Assembly (NCBI GenBank): GCA_963746605.1
Contig: CAVVCH010000002.1
Location: 124,001-188,000, forward strand
From: CAVQSS01 sp963746605
Lineage (GTDB): Bacteria > Desulfobacterota > RBG-13-43-22
Length of the DNA stretch: 64,000 nt
Reading direction: 5' to 3'
Shown here one piece after another: positions 19,401-27,672 of the stretch (the stretch's first letter is position 1; every line of letters starts with the position of its first letter). The position numbers and the translations under genes are program-made. A model generated the notes under the pieces. That model made no database searches, had not been told where the DNA came from, and saw nothing but the letters and a program-made list of their open reading frames with translations.

Positions 19401-19612
19401 CGCGAATCCGTGATTTTGTGGATGGTCTCCAGGCCAAGGCGTTGATCCAAAAAAAGGTTTACTTGGAAATGGAAGGGAAAGACCGATTGCATCGCGGCCA
19501 ATTTCAGCCGGCCAGGGATATTCTGGAAGCCCTGAAATTGATTGACCCGGAAAATGAAGAAGTGGACGGTGACCTGGGTTTGAGTTACAGCCTGCAACAC
19601 GCGAATCCCTGA
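16388..19612 (+). CDS. Large TPR-repeat protein, probably exported
   Basis: A 1074-residue protein made almost wholly of 34-residue tetratricopeptide repeats from about residue 95 onward; many repeat units with the A..L.P pattern such as YKQALALKPN and YEAALAIEPEY are visible. A basic N-terminus is followed by a hydrophobic stretch (LVGLAFGGALLL, near 42-53) ending in SMSAQ, which looks like a long signal peptide or an N-terminal anchor. Such superhelical proteins act as assembly platforms, for instance in exopolysaccharide or PEP-CTERM/outer-membrane export. It overlaps the response regulator by 14 bp. No catalytic residues are seen, and the specific partner is unknown. Confidence 0.82.
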   Translation: MPPSNPQTHGLDFFRPWNSEKAGRRSDCLRLRFQKLWNRCRPCLVGLAFGGALLLQSPGSMSAQGPAPKAPGLREVPPIETKVKQVPGDGSYSVPFWKQHWERGRKFVFQKEYGQAVAAYKQALALKPNLDEARLELVRLLETLQRYEEASRELELFVEHQPQQLKEQQELGDLFLLRKEYRRAAEWYQRVLLKDPENLTVRLSLAGAFSQIGEMEKALLEWRQVLIRDPQHLEARINLAEGLRVTRRFDEAISILEGLVKSFPKQPGLKKKLAQALVAAQRNKEALPYLQEINRSDPNDLEVQLLLARVLAAGKNYDQSLPYLETYLTKKPENTAALLEKARILLNQGQINQALDIFRQIRKLSPGDTDIQREIAEAFFASGKYPEALAEFQVLGRQFPENVHIQERLGYLYLQTKNYKQAVAAYEAALAIEPEYVYAQLGLARAYNLSGQKEKAVPYYQRLLKNRENPEIKLELASLLIEMQNFQEAFEIYEGLLREDPGLWEVRYRWATALYRLKEFRQANAQLERLIQDQPNHAGIWTLLGYNALEWGNVREAQQAFQKVLLLGEDVGNILIRLGEIFRLLGRPFKGANYLDWALTLKPDDQEIVIQKALAFIDGGNYSQAQNLIRPLLFKNPGSLTLNRVQGRWLAALERNEEFEVLSRHLEQSFPAEQGLILQDRADYYLKKKQAGLAIAALKAAQSKKPEDLQILRSLGRALIENQQWTEAEGFYQGLITEKKVLLDEAHLGLARINRHQGKPVQAIEHLWKALAQDPDSIEARFWLWRLQFRKEGGEGISKVEENLWEFARSRERGLLELAQQLTAEKQWEPALAILREIIEKGEDDEVILAALTLADYLLSNEEYENAQIFLDTLQKRFPRNQKITRKLIQALSLNKSFGEAIKAIDGLLKIEDPQDPVLNRRKARLLEKWNKHDASQRTYASLLTPSVDQILKDKIQREQWLAVISGAETLKVLWDEPPSQTIFRFYEEWCKRLETVNWDSGLQTRIRDFVDGLQAKALIQKKVYLEMEGKDRLHRGQFQPARDILEALKLIDPENEEVDGDLGLSYSLQHANP

Positions 19613-19628
19613 ATGCTTTTCTTAAGGC

Positions 19629-19658
19629 TTGACAAAGGAATGGGTCTTGCTCTAATTT
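19629..19658 (+). promoter_or_regulatory. Candidate sigma70 promoter
   Basis: A perfect TTGACA (19629-19634) is followed at 18 bp by TAATTT (19653-19658), a weak -10. It lies about 35 bp before the start of the 132-residue hypothetical gene, and nothing else is close. The exact -35 makes it plausible; the poor -10 limits confidence. Confidence 0.42.
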
Positions 19659-19692
19659 ATTCCAGCAATCGGACGCAATAGGCGAAGGGATT

Positions 19693-20091
19693 ATGATTAA
19701 TATGGATTATCAGACTTTGTTCACGGCGGAGGTGATGCAGCAACTGCTGCCCCTCCAACGAGCCGATCAGTTTTTTCAAGCCCTCTACGGGGGGCTGGAA
19801 GAAGGGGCTTACGACATTCGTCTGGTCTTTAAGCGCCATGACCCCGGGAGCAATTCCCTGGAGTTCGAATTGGAACTCCAAGAACGTCCCGGCAAGTGTC
19901 TGGCCTGCAATCTGACCTATGGACTCCCTCAGGTATTTTCCCGCCATCCGGTGCTTAATTTAAATGGAGTGGCCCTGGAGATAGAAAAAATTCTCCAGGG
20001 AAAGGTTCGCTGTCGGAGCTGGTCGCTGGGTAGGACCAATCCGCGGAGCCAAACGCTGCACGTCATCCCCTTTATCCTCACCTTAGAATAA
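19693..20091 (+). CDS. Hypothetical protein (132 aa)
   Basis: I do not recognise this family. The protein is soluble, mixed alpha/beta by composition, without signal peptide or membrane segment. It has two cysteines in a KCLACN arrangement near residue 73-78 and another in VRCRSW. An AAGGGA site precedes the ATG, codon use matches the neighbours, and a likely promoter stands upstream, so it is probably a real gene. It lies alone between the large TPR gene and a HTH gene, with about 250 bp of non-coding DNA after it. Confidence 0.65.
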   Translation: MINMDYQTLFTAEVMQQLLPLQRADQFFQALYGGLEEGAYDIRLVFKRHDPGSNSLEFELELQERPGKCLACNLTYGLPQVFSRHPVLNLNGVALEIEKILQGKVRCRSWSLGRTNPRSQTLHVIPFILTLE

Positions 20092-20229
20092 CAATCAGAT
20101 ACCAATTTTTTTCCTGGCGGCCAAATTTTGTCGGGCAACGGCTCTCCAGGGCCGGTCTCTCTCCTTCCTTTCCTTTAACCTATTGAAATAAAACAATTAA
20201 AAATATTTTCCGGAGACGAGGGGCTGGTA

Positions 20230-20252
20230 TTGATCTTGCAAATTATGATCAA
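20230..20252. promoter_or_regulatory. Interrupted palindrome, possible operator
   Basis: TTGATC (20230-20235), 11 bases, then GATCAA (20247-20252). It stands about 95 bp upstream of the helix-turn-helix gene in the 256-bp gap 20092-20347, which otherwise holds only AT-rich DNA and no open frame. The spacing suits a dimeric DNA-binding protein, but nothing else supports it. Confidence 0.25.
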
Positions 20253-20347
20253 GAAGGCTTTAGTGTCCCGGAAGGCAGGAAAAATTAATTAAACCTTTAC
20301 GTTTATTTTTTATAAATTCGTGCCGATATAGGGGGATAGGAACAATA

Positions 20348-20890
20348 ATGATGGTACAGGAGAATACCTTGGGATCACGGGGCAGACCGGGAGCGGAAAA
20401 AATCAGTATCGTCAAGAGAAGGTTGCATAACAATGATCCCGAAGTCGGCTGGGGTAAAGGACTTCAGGTCAAACTGGAAGATCGGGCAGGAGGTAAGAGT
20501 ATGGCGCTTAATCTGGATTTGGCGCCGGGGGATTCCAAATTCATTCCACTGGAAGATTTGGAGCAGGAACCCTTAAAAGTGCTTCGGGGCATCGGCGTGG
20601 AGCGCCCGGTCATCGAAGACGGGCGAATCGTCTTTAATTTCCGGCTGAAGACCGACGAAACGCTGAAGATGCTGACCGTGAGTCAGGTGGGGCAGATGCT
20701 GCAAATCAGTAAAAGTTTTCTGATTCGATTGGTGAAAGAGAAAAAAATAAAGAGTTACAAGTTCGGCCGCCTGCGGCGTTTTCTGCTCACCGATGTGATC
20801 GACTATTTGACCCGCAGCGAAGAAACGGTCGTTTCGTCCACAAAAATAAAACCCAACGGCAAAGGCTATTTTCCCAGGCTTGATCATTAA
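20348..20890 (+). CDS. Helix-turn-helix (excisionase-like) DNA-binding protein
   Basis: The C-terminal third (about 104-152) contains an excisionase/MerR-type HTH: LTVSQVGQMLQISKSFLIRL, then the wing VKEKKIKSYKFGRLRRF and a helix VIDYLTR. The N-terminal 100 residues are of unknown type and include a short acidic stretch. Codon use resembles the neighbours. It is followed 24 bp later by an ExeA-like AAA ATPase and then a TPR gene. Such HTH/AAA pairs occur both in mobile-element regulation and in export loci; no transposase or integrase is present here, so a regulatory role for the next genes is the simpler reading. Confidence 0.75.
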   Translation: MMVQENTLGSRGRPGAEKISIVKRRLHNNDPEVGWGKGLQVKLEDRAGGKSMALNLDLAPGDSKFIPLEDLEQEPLKVLRGIGVERPVIEDGRIVFNFRLKTDETLKMLTVSQVGQMLQISKSFLIRLVKEKKIKSYKFGRLRRFLLTDVIDYLTRSEETVVSSTKIKPNGKGYFPRLDH

Positions 20891-20914
20891 AGCCCGGCCA
20901 AGAGGAGGAACATC

Positions 20915-22274
20915 ATGTACTACGAATATTGGGGTCTTAAGAAACCGCCTTTTGACAATGTCCCGGACCCGTCCATGTATGTGGATTGCCACGCATCCAT
21001 GGAAAGCGCGCTGGCCGAGGCCCTCTTCGCCATCGAGGAGGGAAATGAGTGCCTGGCGGTGATCATCGGCGACGTGGGATTGGGCAAGACCCTGTCTTTG
21101 CGCATGATCATCGACAACTTGGAACCGGAGAAATACAAGATTGCCCTGGTTACCAACCCCAGCATCTCTTTCACCCAATTGATGCAAGAGATGATCGGCC
21201 AGTTGACCGGCAGTCAATGTCTGGAAAAGAGGAAGGCCGTACTCCTGGAACGGTTCAACAAGGTTCTCTTTGAAACCATGGACGAAGGCAAAAAGGTGGT
21301 GCTACTCATTGATGAGGCCAATGCCATGCCCGCCACCAGCCTGGAAAACTTACGCCTGCTGACCAACATGCAGGACGATCAACGGAACCTGTTCACCATG
21401 GTCCTGGCCGGCCAGACGGAACTGGCCCGCCGCTTGGAGCATCCCAAAAGGTTGAATCTTTTCCAACGGATTGGAACCTACAGTCGCATTGAAAAGATTC
21501 GAGTCCGAGGAATTGGTCAAGGCCTATGTGGAGAAGCGGATTGCCTTGGCCGGAGGAACCCGGGAGATCTTTTCGGAAGAGGCCTTCCCCTTTATTTGGG
21601 AACATTCCGCCCAAGGCGTTCCCCGCCTGATCAATAAAATGTGCAAGCTGAGTCTAAAGGCGGGAGAGACCAACGGCTTTGAACGCATTTCCGGGGAATT
21701 GATTCACCAGATCGGTCAGCGGTTTGCCAGCATGACCGCCCCGGTGGCCGCGAAAAGAAAATCCAGAAAGAAAGCGGAGGAGAAAAAGCCCGCCTTGAAG
21801 CAAACGGAAGCCTCCCGGACCGTCGAGCCTGAACCGCTGATCAGGGAACCGGAAATGGAGCAGACGGCTGAGCCGCTGATGGTTGAGGCCTTTGAGCCGG
21901 AAATGACGACGGCTCCACCCTCGGTACTTTTGGTGGAAGCTCTGGAAACGGAGATTGCCGAAACGGCGGAGGAGCCGGGAACCGAGCCAAGGCTGGAAGC
22001 GGAACCCGCGCTCCCGGTGGATCCCGATCCGGAAGAGCTGGAAATCGGGGAAGTCAAGATCTGTCTGAACATCCATCCCGATCTGATCGCCGAAGCCAAA
22101 ACCGGGACGGAGGAATTCCGGGTGAAACTGGCCGGGGTGCTGGCCGCCCAGGCCCTTAAGAAATACCCGGAACTGACCGCCTCTCCGGCCGTGGACCCGG
22201 TAAATATCTGGAGCGAGATTCGGGGCCATGTGTTGAAAAAGTTCGACCATCTTCACCACCAGATCGCAGCTTAG
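20915..22274 (+). CDS. ExeA/GspA-like AAA ATPase, frame broken by one base
   Basis: The start MYYEYWGLKKPPFDNVPDP is typical of the ExeA/TniB-like AAA family. Walker A is GDVGLGKT near 50-57 and Walker B VVLLIDEAN near 128-136. The frame breaks near 21497 (GAAAAGATTC); removing one base rejoins TYSRIEKFESEELVKAYVEK and gives about 452 residues. After the ATPase domain (to about 265) comes a charged linker with a KRKSRKKAEEKK cluster and a Glu/Pro/Ala-rich stretch, then a new C-terminal domain beginning VKICLNIHPDLI. The linker and tail are unusual for plain ExeA. It is in a short run with the HTH gene before and the TPR gene after. ExeA proteins help assemble secretion pores through peptidoglycan, but no secretin is nearby. 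Confidence 0.78.
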
Positions 22275-22303
22275 AAAGGGGTTCTCCGTTCGAGCGGAAA
22301 TCC

Positions 22304-23012
22304 ATGGATCAAAACAATCTGGCTCAAAAATGGTTCAAAAAGGGTTGCCAGTGCGATCGAGACCCGGAAAGAACCAGCCAGGCGGTGGACGCTTTCGAAC
22401 AGTGTTTGCGCTTGGACCGCACCTTCGCCCCGGCCTATGTGAACCTGGGCTTCATTCACCTCGAAAAGGAGGATTTTGAATCGGCCCGGGATTGCTTTCA
22501 AAAAGTCATTCAACTGAAGCCGGCCGATCCGGAAGCGTACAACAACCTGGGTTTTGTTTATGAAAAAATGTCCCTGCTGAACAGCGCCAAACAGATGTAT
22601 GAACAGGCGTTGCATTTGGAAGCCGGGAATACCGAAGCCCTGATCAATCTGGCCCAGGTCCTGGAAAAAGAGGGGGATTATCATCAGGCCGTCTCCTATT
22701 ATCAACAGGCCATCCGTCTCCACCCCCAGGCGGTGGCTCCCTCATTTCTGCCTGGCCACCCTGTACGACCGTCACGACATGTTCGACGAGGCCGAAAAGG
22801 AATACCTGGAAGTCCTGAAATCCGACCCCCTGCATGTCAAGGGCCTGTACAACCTGGGAAATCTCTATATCCAACTCGGTCAGGGGGGAAAGGCGATCGA
22901 GCTGTTTCAGCGATTGCTGCGTCTGGAATCGATGGGCTACGAGGAGGTCGATCGATTCACCGCCCGGCGTTATGAGACCGGGAAGGACGGAATTCGGTTG
23001 GCCGAAGCCTGA
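22304..23012 (+). CDS. TPR-repeat protein, frame broken by one base
   Basis: About 235 residues built from six or so TPR units (for example FEQCLRLDRTFAPAYVNLG and YEQALHLEAGNTEALINLA). The frame breaks near 22740; removal of one base from CTCCCTCAT gives AVAPHFCLATLYDRHDMFDEAEKE without loss. No signal peptide. It starts 29 bp after the ExeA-like ATPase and is likely co-expressed with it, perhaps as a scaffold for the same machinery. Confidence 0.8.
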
Positions 23013-23441
23013 AACCGGCTAGGCGGCTCATTCCGAGCGTGCCCTCCTAACCATATTAATAAACATCCAGTTGAACTCTCATGGCCTTCACGATCTCCCC
23101 CTATCCTCCTTCTCCTTCAAATCCAATCCTGCTTAGCCCTCCAGGAAAAGATTTTCGAAGAAGAAGTTAAAGGGCGGAGGCTTGCTATTCCGTGAAGGCT
23201 TACTCGCCTACTTCTTGATCTTCTTCATGGACTTAGCCGGGAGAGCTCTGGTTCCAGGGTGTCTATCTTCTTGGCCTCCTCCATGAATTCTCTATAGATT
23301 ACTGGCGTTTGATGCGCATCTTGACACTTGACATTCGAGGGGCGCGATTATATATTATAAATCAGGGAATTAGATATATCTTCGAGAACACCCGAAGAAG
23401 GGAAATCCAATATAACCAAAGGGAATGATAGGACAAAGGAA
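23013..23441. other. 429-bp non-coding stretch with a possible gene remnant
   Basis: No intact gene is seen. On the minus strand 23208-23319 a fragment reads REFMEEAKKIDTLEPELSR and, after a frame shift, AKSMKKIKK followed by a stop, which looks like the end of a small basic protein. The right end carries the promoter described separately for the DUF5329-like gene. The rest is unremarkable. Confidence 0.3.
23328..23356 (+). promoter_or_regulatory. Sigma70 promoter of the DUF5329-like gene
   Basis: TTGACA (23328-23333), exactly 17 bp, then TATATT (23351-23356); a second TTGACA lies 7 bp upstream (23321-23326), so the -35 is duplicated. The predicted start site is about 80 bp before the ATG at 23442. 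Confidence 0.6.
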
Positions 23442-23843
23442 ATGCGTTTTTTGAAAAGATTCTCTGTGGCTTACAGTATAAGCATCATCTGCCTGGTGGG
23501 GTTCCTAACGGCCTTGCCGTCTTCGGTGAAAGCCGTCCAATTGCCGACCGCGGAACAAATGAAAATCGAACGACTGATCGATGCCGTGCAACACCTGGAT
23601 GACGCCGCTTTCATTCGGAACGGTAGCTCCTACAGCGCGGCCACGGCGGTCCGGTTCCTGCGGGGCAAATGGTTGGCGCGAAGAGGGGAAGTGCTTTCGG
23701 CCGAGGATTTTATCGACAAAGTGGCCTCCTGCTCTTCGACGACCGGCCAACCTTATTATATCCGCTTCGGTGATGGGCGCCAACTGCCCAGCGCCCGATT
23801 TTTCCGGTCGCAGTTGTCCGGTTTAGGAAAAGAAAAACCTTAA
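23442..23843 (+). CDS. Secreted DUF5329 (YfeK-like) protein
   Basis: A 133-residue protein with a clear N-terminal signal peptide (basic MRFLKRF, hydrophobic core to about 24, cleavage near SSVKAV). The mature part begins EQMKIERLIDAVQHLDDAAFIRNGSSY and has the DUF5329 pattern AVRFLRGKW and DKVASCSSTTGQPYYIRF known from E. coli YfeK. The role of this periplasmic family is unknown. The gene stands alone behind its own promoter and is convergent with the YhaM-like nuclease gene. Confidence 0.75.
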   Translation: MRFLKRFSVAYSISIICLVGFLTALPSSVKAVQLPTAEQMKIERLIDAVQHLDDAAFIRNGSSYSAATAVRFLRGKWLARRGEVLSAEDFIDKVASCSSTTGQPYYIRFGDGRQLPSARFFRSQLSGLGKEKP

Positions 23844-23906
23844 CGCCGGGATCTGCTAACGAACGAAGGCAACTGTTATTCCAAGTCTCCTGAAACCAAG
23901 AAGACC

Positions 23907-24920
23907 TTAATCTCCTGCCTCAATCCTTACGGCGCCTGATCGGGGATCCGGCTTTTTATTTTTGAGGAGTTTTCGTTTCAACACCCGGTGCCAGTCGGTG
24001 AAATCCGGTTCCCCCTGATCCTGTTCCAGGTGGTCGCCCATCATTTTCAGCTTTCCCTCCAGGTCATCCAGGAAATGGACTACCAGGGCTTCCCGCGTCT
24101 GGGGCAGGACCGGTGAGCCGAATTCCAACTGCCCGTGGTGGGCCAGGATGATGTGTTCCAACTGGGTGAGCAGCCGGGGATCGTCCCAAACGATCGTTCG
24201 GGCTGCTTCTCGAACCATCTCCCAGCCCAGGACAATATGACCAAACAGTTGACCCTCGAAACTATTTTGGGCTGTTAAGCCATCCTCGATCTCTTTAATC
24301 TTACCCAGATCATGGAGTATGGCCCCGGCGAGTAACAGACCCCGGTTCAGATCGGGAAAAATGTCCGCTGTCATCCGGGTCAGACGGGCCACCCGGTGGG
24401 TGTGTTCCATTAGACCGCCCCGGTAGGCGTGGTGGTATTGTTTGGCCGCCGGGCGAATGAGCCAGGCTTCCTTATGGCCTTGCAGCAGGTTCAGGGTGAT
24501 GGTCTTCAGGTCAGGGGGATCGATTTCCGTTTCCACCCAAACCAGGATTTCATTCCAGAGTTCCAGGGGATCGAGCGGTGAGGAGGGGACCAGCAAACCG
24601 GGATCGAAATGCGAGGATTCCAATTGCTCGGACGGGATCAGGTGGGTGCCCTTGATCCGCTCAATCGTCAACTGGCGTTCGTCCTGATAGGATTCCACTT
24701 TTCCGGCCACCCCGGCGAACTGGCCGGCTTCAAACAAGGGGTCCAACTGTTCGAGGGACTCGCTCCAGATTTTACCTCCCAGACTCCCGGTTCGATCGGC
24801 CAGGATGAGGTCCAGATAATCCTTGCCGCCCCGGGTGCGGCGCCGCTCTTTTTTCTTGATCAAAAAATACTGGTTAACCTTGCTGCCGGGTTTCAGTTCG
24901 TTGACAAAGGTATGAGGCAT
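23907..24920 (-). CDS. OB-fold/HD-domain 3'-5' exoribonuclease, YhaM-like
   Basis: The 337-residue protein joins an N-terminal nucleic-acid-binding OB-fold (about 15-100, with YFLIKKKERRRTRGGKDYLDLILADRTG-like start) to an HD phosphohydrolase-type domain (about 155-310). The metal motif LHDLGK is visible near 208-213, with HTHRVARL upstream and AHHGQLEFGSP downstream, the same arrangement as in YhaM/CvfD. These enzymes trim RNA and DNA 3' ends with manganese. It is the last of the minus-strand series; an inverted-repeat element separates it from cobA-hemD. Confidence 0.85.
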   Translation of the reverse strand: MPHTFVNELKPGSKVNQYFLIKKKERRRTRGGKDYLDLILADRTGSLGGKIWSESLEQLDPLFEAGQFAGVAGKVESYQDERQLTIERIKGTHLIPSEQLESSHFDPGLLVPSSPLDPLELWNEILVWVETEIDPPDLKTITLNLLQGHKEAWLIRPAAKQYHHAYRGGLMEHTHRVARLTRMTADIFPDLNRGLLLAGAILHDLGKIKEIEDGLTAQNSFEGQLFGHIVLGWEMVREAARTIVWDDPRLLTQLEHIILAHHGQLEFGSPVLPQTREALVVHFLDDLEGKLKMMGDHLEQDQGEPDFTDWHRVLKRKLLKNKKPDPRSGAVRIEAGD

Positions 24921-25047
24921 AGGTGGGTTCTTACTGGGTAAAATTCGAAACTTTGTGTTTATAAGTAAATTTGCTCCTCAGCAGAATTTGGGGTCGCTGA
25001 ACCGGTACCTACCAGACTCCATTGTCAGTCCCCCAAGAGCGATAGGC

Positions 25048-25129
25048 GTGTACGAGTATGTGTACGAGTACGGCGCCGCCATTCTAATGCCCTACAACAA
25101 CATCCGCACTCGTACACGTACTCGTACAC
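25048..25129. repeat. Inverted repeat with GTACGAGT-rich arms, copy 1
   Basis: Two 26-base arms, 25048-25073 and 25104-25129, are inverted copies of each other with two mismatches, separated by 30 bases. Each arm itself is an imperfect direct double of GTGTACGAGT. A second element with the same arms lies at 63034-63151. It sits between two minus-strand genes (cobA-hemD and the YhaM-like gene). It has no coding capacity and no T-run. Confidence 0.75.
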
Positions 25130-25152
25130 ACGAATCTCCCCCGTATTTTCGG

Positions 25153-26676
25153 TCAGGGGTTCTGATAATAATTCCGAATGGCTTCCACCAGGTCCGGAAT
25201 GGTAAACGACTCGGGAATGATGTGAACCGTTAGCCCGTTATCCCGGGCCGTCTGAGCGGTGATCGGACCGATACAGGCAATGGGGACGTTCGTCAGCCGG
25301 GATAGGATGTCCTGCCGGTCAAAAAGGCGCAAAAAATTAAGGACTGTCGAGGAACTGGTGAATGTCAGGCAATGGATGGTTCCGTCCTGGAGTTGCTGCA
25401 GGAGGGGAGTCTTTTCCGAATCGTCGGGGAGAGTTTGATAGGCGGCCGCCACCACCACTTGGGCGCCCATTTCCCGCAACCCTTCGGGCAAGATTTCCCG
25501 GGCCTGCTCGGCCCTGGGGATTAAGACTTTTTTCCCGGCCATCCCCATCGGGGCCAGGGCTTCCAGGATATACTCGGCCTGGAAGCGATCCGGCACCAAG
25601 TCGGCTTTCAGCTTCCATTCCCTGAGGGCCTCAGCGGTAGCAGGACCGATGGCCCCGATTTGAAGGCCTTTAAGTTCCCGAGGGTCAAACCCCTGGGTCG
25701 CCAGCCGATCGAAAAAAGCCCCCACACCGTTTGGGCTGGTAAAAAGGACCCAGTCGAAAGAAGCCAGGGAATTGATGGCTTGGTCCAGATCCTTCCAACT
25801 GGAAGGGGGGGCCAGACGGATAGTCGGAAACTCGAGGCAAAGGGCCCCCAGGTTTTCCAATCGGGCCACCAGATCACTGGCCTGTTCCCGGGTCCGGGTC
25901 ACGACGATCTGTTTTCCAAACAGAGGGCGTCGCTCAAACCAGGACAACTGCTCCCTCAATTCGACCACCGGCCCCACCACCAGGATGGCCGGCGGTCCCA
26001 GACCGGCGGCCTCGGCCCGTTGAACGATATCCGCCAGGCTGCCGGTTACGGTGACCTGTTGGGGGGTGGTTCCCCAACGAATCAAAGCGGCCGGGGTGTG
26101 GGAAGGTCTCCCGTTTTGGATCAACCGGGTTACGATCCGGGGAAGATTTTTATACCCCATCAGAAAAACGAGGGTTTCAACGCCGGTGGCCAGTTTTTCC
26201 CAGTCCAAGCCGGTTTGGTCTTTATGGGGATCTTCATGGCCGGTAATGAAGGCCACACTGGAATTGTAACGTCGGTGGGTCAGGGGGATGCCGGCATAGG
26301 CCGGAACGGCAATGGCCGAGGTGATTCCCGGAACTACTTCAAAAGGAATCCCGGCCTTAACCAGTTCTTCGGCTTCTTCGCCCCCCCGCCCGAAGATGAA
26401 GGGATCGCCCCCTTTAAGCCGGACCACGTTTTTTCCAGCCCGGGCCCGGTCAATGATGAGTTGGTTGATTTCCCCCTGAGGAAGGGTATGGTCTCCGCCC
26501 TTTTTCCCGACATAGATGGTTTCAGCCGCCGGGGAGATGAATTTCAGCAGGGAAGGGTGAGCTAGAAAATCATAAATGACTACTTCCGCTTCACCCAATA
26601 AACGGCGCCCTTTGAGAGTCAACAATTCCGGATCACCGGGGCCCGCCCCCACCAAATAGACCTTACCCCTCATCAC
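25153..26676 (-). CDS. cobA-hemD: Fused uroporphyrinogen-III C-methyltransferase / uroporphyrinogen-III synthase
   Basis: Residues 1 to about 250 are the SAM-dependent methyltransferase that makes precorrin-2 (YLVGAGPGDPELLTLKG near 6-22, VRLKGGDPFIFGRGGEE near 84-100). Residues from about 255 to 507 are HemD, which cyclises hydroxymethylbilane (IVVTRTREQASDLV, FTSPNGVGAFFDRL, LTFTSSSTVLNFL). The fusion couples formation of uroporphyrinogen III to its methylation for sirohaem, cobalamin or the alternative haem route, and is common in Desulfobacterota and clostridia. It overlaps hemC by 14 bp, so both are one unit. Confidence 0.94.
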   Translation of the reverse strand: MMRGKVYLVGAGPGDPELLTLKGRRLLGEAEVVIYDFLAHPSLLKFISPAAETIYVGKKGGDHTLPQGEINQLIIDRARAGKNVVRLKGGDPFIFGRGGEEAEELVKAGIPFEVVPGITSAIAVPAYAGIPLTHRRYNSSVAFITGHEDPHKDQTGLDWEKLATGVETLVFLMGYKNLPRIVTRLIQNGRPSHTPAALIRWGTTPQQVTVTGSLADIVQRAEAAGLGPPAILVVGPVVELREQLSWFERRPLFGKQIVVTRTREQASDLVARLENLGALCLEFPTIRLAPPSSWKDLDQAINSLASFDWVLFTSPNGVGAFFDRLATQGFDPRELKGLQIGAIGPATAEALREWKLKADLVPDRFQAEYILEALAPMGMAGKKVLIPRAEQAREILPEGLREMGAQVVVAAAYQTLPDDSEKTPLLQQLQDGTIHCLTFTSSSTVLNFLRLFDRQDILSRLTNVPIACIGPITAQTARDNGLTVHIIPESFTIPDLVEAIRNYYQNP

Positions 26677-27610
26677 GATTTCTCCCGTAAACTTGATCGA
26701 GAACCTCCCGGCCGCCTAACCCCAGCAGATGCTCGGCTAAGGCCAGGCCCAGGCCTTCGGGGTCATGGATCGGGCCTTCCCGGTGATCCTTATAAATAAT
26801 TTTTCCTTCCAGATCGGCGATTAAACCCGCCAACACCAGGCGCTCGCCTTGAACTCGGGCATGACCGGCCAGCGGGACCTGACACCCTCCCTCCAATCGA
26901 TAGAGAAAGGCACGCTCGGCCCGGGTGCACAACGCGGATTCTTCATCATGCAGAAAGGTGATCCACTCTTGCAGAGGAAAATCATCGGCTCGAACTTCAA
27001 TGGCCAAGGCCCCTTGACCGACCGCCGGCAAACAGAGCTCGGGTTCCAGGTATTGACTGATCAAATGGCTCCATCCCAGGCGATGGAGTCCGGCCGCGGC
27101 CAGGACAATCCCGGCCAATCCCAGAGTTTCCATCTTTCGAATCCGAGTATCCAGATTGCCCCTTAAGGGAATAATTTCCAGGTCCGGTCGATAGGCCAAG
27201 AGCTGGGCCTTGCGGCGCAGACTGCCGGTGCCGATTTTGGCCTCGGCCGGAACCTGGGACAGAGTAATTTTTATCGGTGAGAGAAAAGCGTCCCGGGGGT
27301 CTTCCCGGACCGGAACGACCCCGATCCTCAGCCCTTCCGGTAGCTCTCCGGGCATATCCTTCATGCTGTGGACGGCCAAGTCGACCTTTTGGGTCAACAG
27401 GGCCTCCTCAATCTCTTTGACGAAGAGTCCCTTTCCCCCCACCTGGGCCAAAGGGACCTCCAAGATCTTATCCCCCGTTGTTTTGATCGGGATTAAATCG
27501 ACCCGCAGCTCCGGATGGTGCTGCTCCAAAAGATCCTTGACCCAATTGGCCTGGTACAAAGCCAAAGGGCTTCCTCTGGTTCCCAGGCGAATGACCACCT
27601 GCTTATTCAC
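26663..27610 (-). CDS. hemC: Porphobilinogen deaminase (hydroxymethylbilane synthase)
   Basis: HemC polymerises four porphobilinogens on a dipyrromethane cofactor. Diagnostic are the N-terminal RLGTRGSPLALYQAN, VHSMKDMPGELPEGL, TGSLRRKAQLL and the cofactor cysteine in LEGGCQVPLAGHA. The open frame extends 27 codons upstream, but GTG at 27610 fits the family N-terminus and gives about 315 residues. It overlaps the downstream cobA-hemD and follows the small FmdB-type gene by 62 bp. Confidence 0.95.
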   Translation of the reverse strand: MNKQVVIRLGTRGSPLALYQANWVKDLLEQHHPELRVDLIPIKTTGDKILEVPLAQVGGKGLFVKEIEEALLTQKVDLAVHSMKDMPGELPEGLRIGVVPVREDPRDAFLSPIKITLSQVPAEAKIGTGSLRRKAQLLAYRPDLEIIPLRGNLDTRIRKMETLGLAGIVLAAAGLHRLGWSHLISQYLEPELCLPAVGQGALAIEVRADDFPLQEWITFLHDEESALCTRAERAFLYRLEGGCQVPLAGHARVQGERLVLAGLIADLEGKIIYKDHREGPIHDPEGLGLALAEHLLGLGGREVLDQVYGRNRDEG

Positions 27611-27672
27611 GTCTCGTTTCCAGACCGGAGGAGGGAGAGATAGGTGGGGGCAGATCGGCCATCTCAGGAGAA

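Noticed and set aside
20348..22274. Mobile element built on the HTH (excisionase-like) and ExeA/TniB-like ATPase genes
   Set aside because: No transposase, integrase, terminal repeats or target duplications are visible, and codon use matches the surroundings.
25660..26565. 301-codon open frame on the plus strand
   Set aside because: Antisense to cobA-hemD, no motifs.
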